Assembly: GCA_006844635.1 (NCBI GenBank)
Contig: SPJO01000124.1
Span: 18,018-82,017, forward strand
Origin: Methylophilaceae bacterium
Lineage (GTDB): Bacteria; Pseudomonadota; Gammaproteobacteria; Burkholderiales; Methylophilaceae
Direction of reading: 5' to 3'
DNA length: 64,000 bases
The notes beneath the pieces are model-generated. The model was not told where the DNA came from. It did no database searches and saw only the letters and a list, made by a program, of their open reading frames with translations. Shown here one piece after another: positions 63,726-64,000 of the stretch (position 1 is the first letter of the stretch; each line of letters starts with the position of its first letter). The position numbers were made by a program, and so were the translations under genes.

Positions 63726-64000
63726 GAATGATCCGGCAACTGGTTTATTAAATCATCGACTAATAAGTCAGCGACATTCACCTCACAAACGGCTTGTAGT
63801 CCGCGCCAAGCCGGAATGCTATTGACCTCAAGCACCCACAGCTGCCCTGCTTCATCTCGCATGATATCAACGCCGCAATAAGCAATATCGATTGCTTTTG
63901 CTGCTTTGAGCGCTAACTGTTGGATAGCATCATCTTCAATACGATCACACTGCGCGCCTTGTGCAACATTATTTAACCAGCCTTCTCCACTGCGTCGCAT
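63722..64000 (-). CDS. RimK-like ATP-grasp ligase, C-terminal part (gene runs off the right edge)
   Basis: The visible 92 C-terminal residues show the end of an ATP-grasp fold. They contain IAYCGVDIMRDEAGQLWVLE, with the metal ligands in VLEVNSIPAWRGLQ (ExN), then a short helical tail. The NSIPAWRGLQ ending is typical of RimK/MptN-type alpha-glutamate ligases, which add glutamate to tetrahydromethanopterin or related cofactors. Its coupling to the CitG-like gene supports a cofactor role. The N-terminal part lies outside the window; the Met at the edge is not claimed as the start. Confidence 0.75.
   Translation of the reverse strand: MRRSGEGWLNNVAQGAQCDRIEDDAIQQLALKAAKAIDIAYCGVDIMRDEAGQLWVLEVNSIPAWRGLQAVCEVNVADLLVDDLINQLPDHS

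Noticed and set aside
1..64000. CRISPR arrays, insertion sequences, prophage or integrases
   Set aside because: None seen: no regularly spaced repeats, transposase or phage genes anywhere in the window.

Overview
The window is the core chromosome of a methylotrophic betaproteobacterium, most likely a member of the Methylophilaceae (Methylotenera/Methylophilus type). Three sets of genes point there. The first is the ribulose monophosphate (RuMP) formaldehyde-fixation genes: hexulose-6-phosphate synthase, 6-phospho-3-hexuloisomerase, transaldolase and, separately, glucose-6-phosphate isomerase. The second is a block of archaeal-type genes for methylofuran/tetrahydromethanopterin cofactor synthesis (MfnD-, MfnE- and MfnF-like proteins, a HisA-like protein, pabB, a PhhB-like protein, a CitG-like protein and a RimK-like ATP-grasp). 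The third is the beta-proteobacterial housekeeping synteny (tig-clpP-clpX-lon-hupB-ppiD; gloB/methyltransferase-rnhA-dnaQ; rluC-HAD-Rieske-sppA; rne). Base composition is moderately AT-rich throughout. I see no insertion sequence, prophage, integrase or CRISPR array.

Layout. 1-5.1 kb: partial membrane sensor, amiC, tsaE, divergent queG, and a membrane diguanylate cyclase. 5.4-13.3 kb: pgi, sppA-type peptidase, Rieske protein, HAD phosphatase, rluC, then rne behind a long structured leader. 13.3-14.8 kb: crcB, a gene-free stretch with an apparent NtrC/sigma-54-driven small RNA, and orn. 14.8-22.1 kb: M48 protease, small cytochrome c, rsgA, histone-deacetylase-like protein, a degenerate HD-GYP protein, a GGDEF-EAL protein and queD. 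22.1-25.5 kb: rfbBACD for dTDP-rhamnose. 25.5-30 kb: dnaQ, rnhA, methyltransferase, gloB, mltD. 30-34.4 kb: oligopeptide-type ABC transporter without an ATPase, then fabI. 34.5-43.4 kb: ppiD, tRNA-Asp, tRNA-Val, hupB, lon, clpX, clpP, tig, tRNA-Leu. 43.6-49.6 kb: a small unknown protein and a heavy-metal-type RND efflux operon. 49.6-57.4 kb: C1 cofactor synthesis and the RuMP genes. 57.6-62.8 kb: a diguanylate cyclase and a three-gene sensory system (OmpR-type regulator, LysM/FecR protein, CHASE2 kinase). 62.9-64 kb: CitG-like protein and the C-terminus of an ATP-grasp ligase.

How the genes fit together. hps and phi condense formaldehyde with ribulose 5-phosphate and isomerise the product to fructose 6-phosphate. 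Transaldolase and pgi close the assimilatory and oxidative cycles. The mfn-type genes and pabB supply the one-carbon carriers for the parallel dissimilatory formaldehyde pathway. Four c-di-GMP-related proteins indicate substantial second-messenger signalling.

The least expected item is the candidate nitrogen-responsive small RNA near 14.0 kb. It has a GG-N10-GC sigma-54 promoter, an NtrC-like site about 150 bp upstream, two pyrimidine-rich anti-Shine-Dalgarno segments and a strong intrinsic terminator. Other points worth checking are structured leaders on rne, hps and hupB, an hps/phi intercistronic terminator, two pairs of divergent genes whose start codons overlap, a catalytically degenerate HD-GYP protein, and a possibly leaderless GGDEF-EAL gene.
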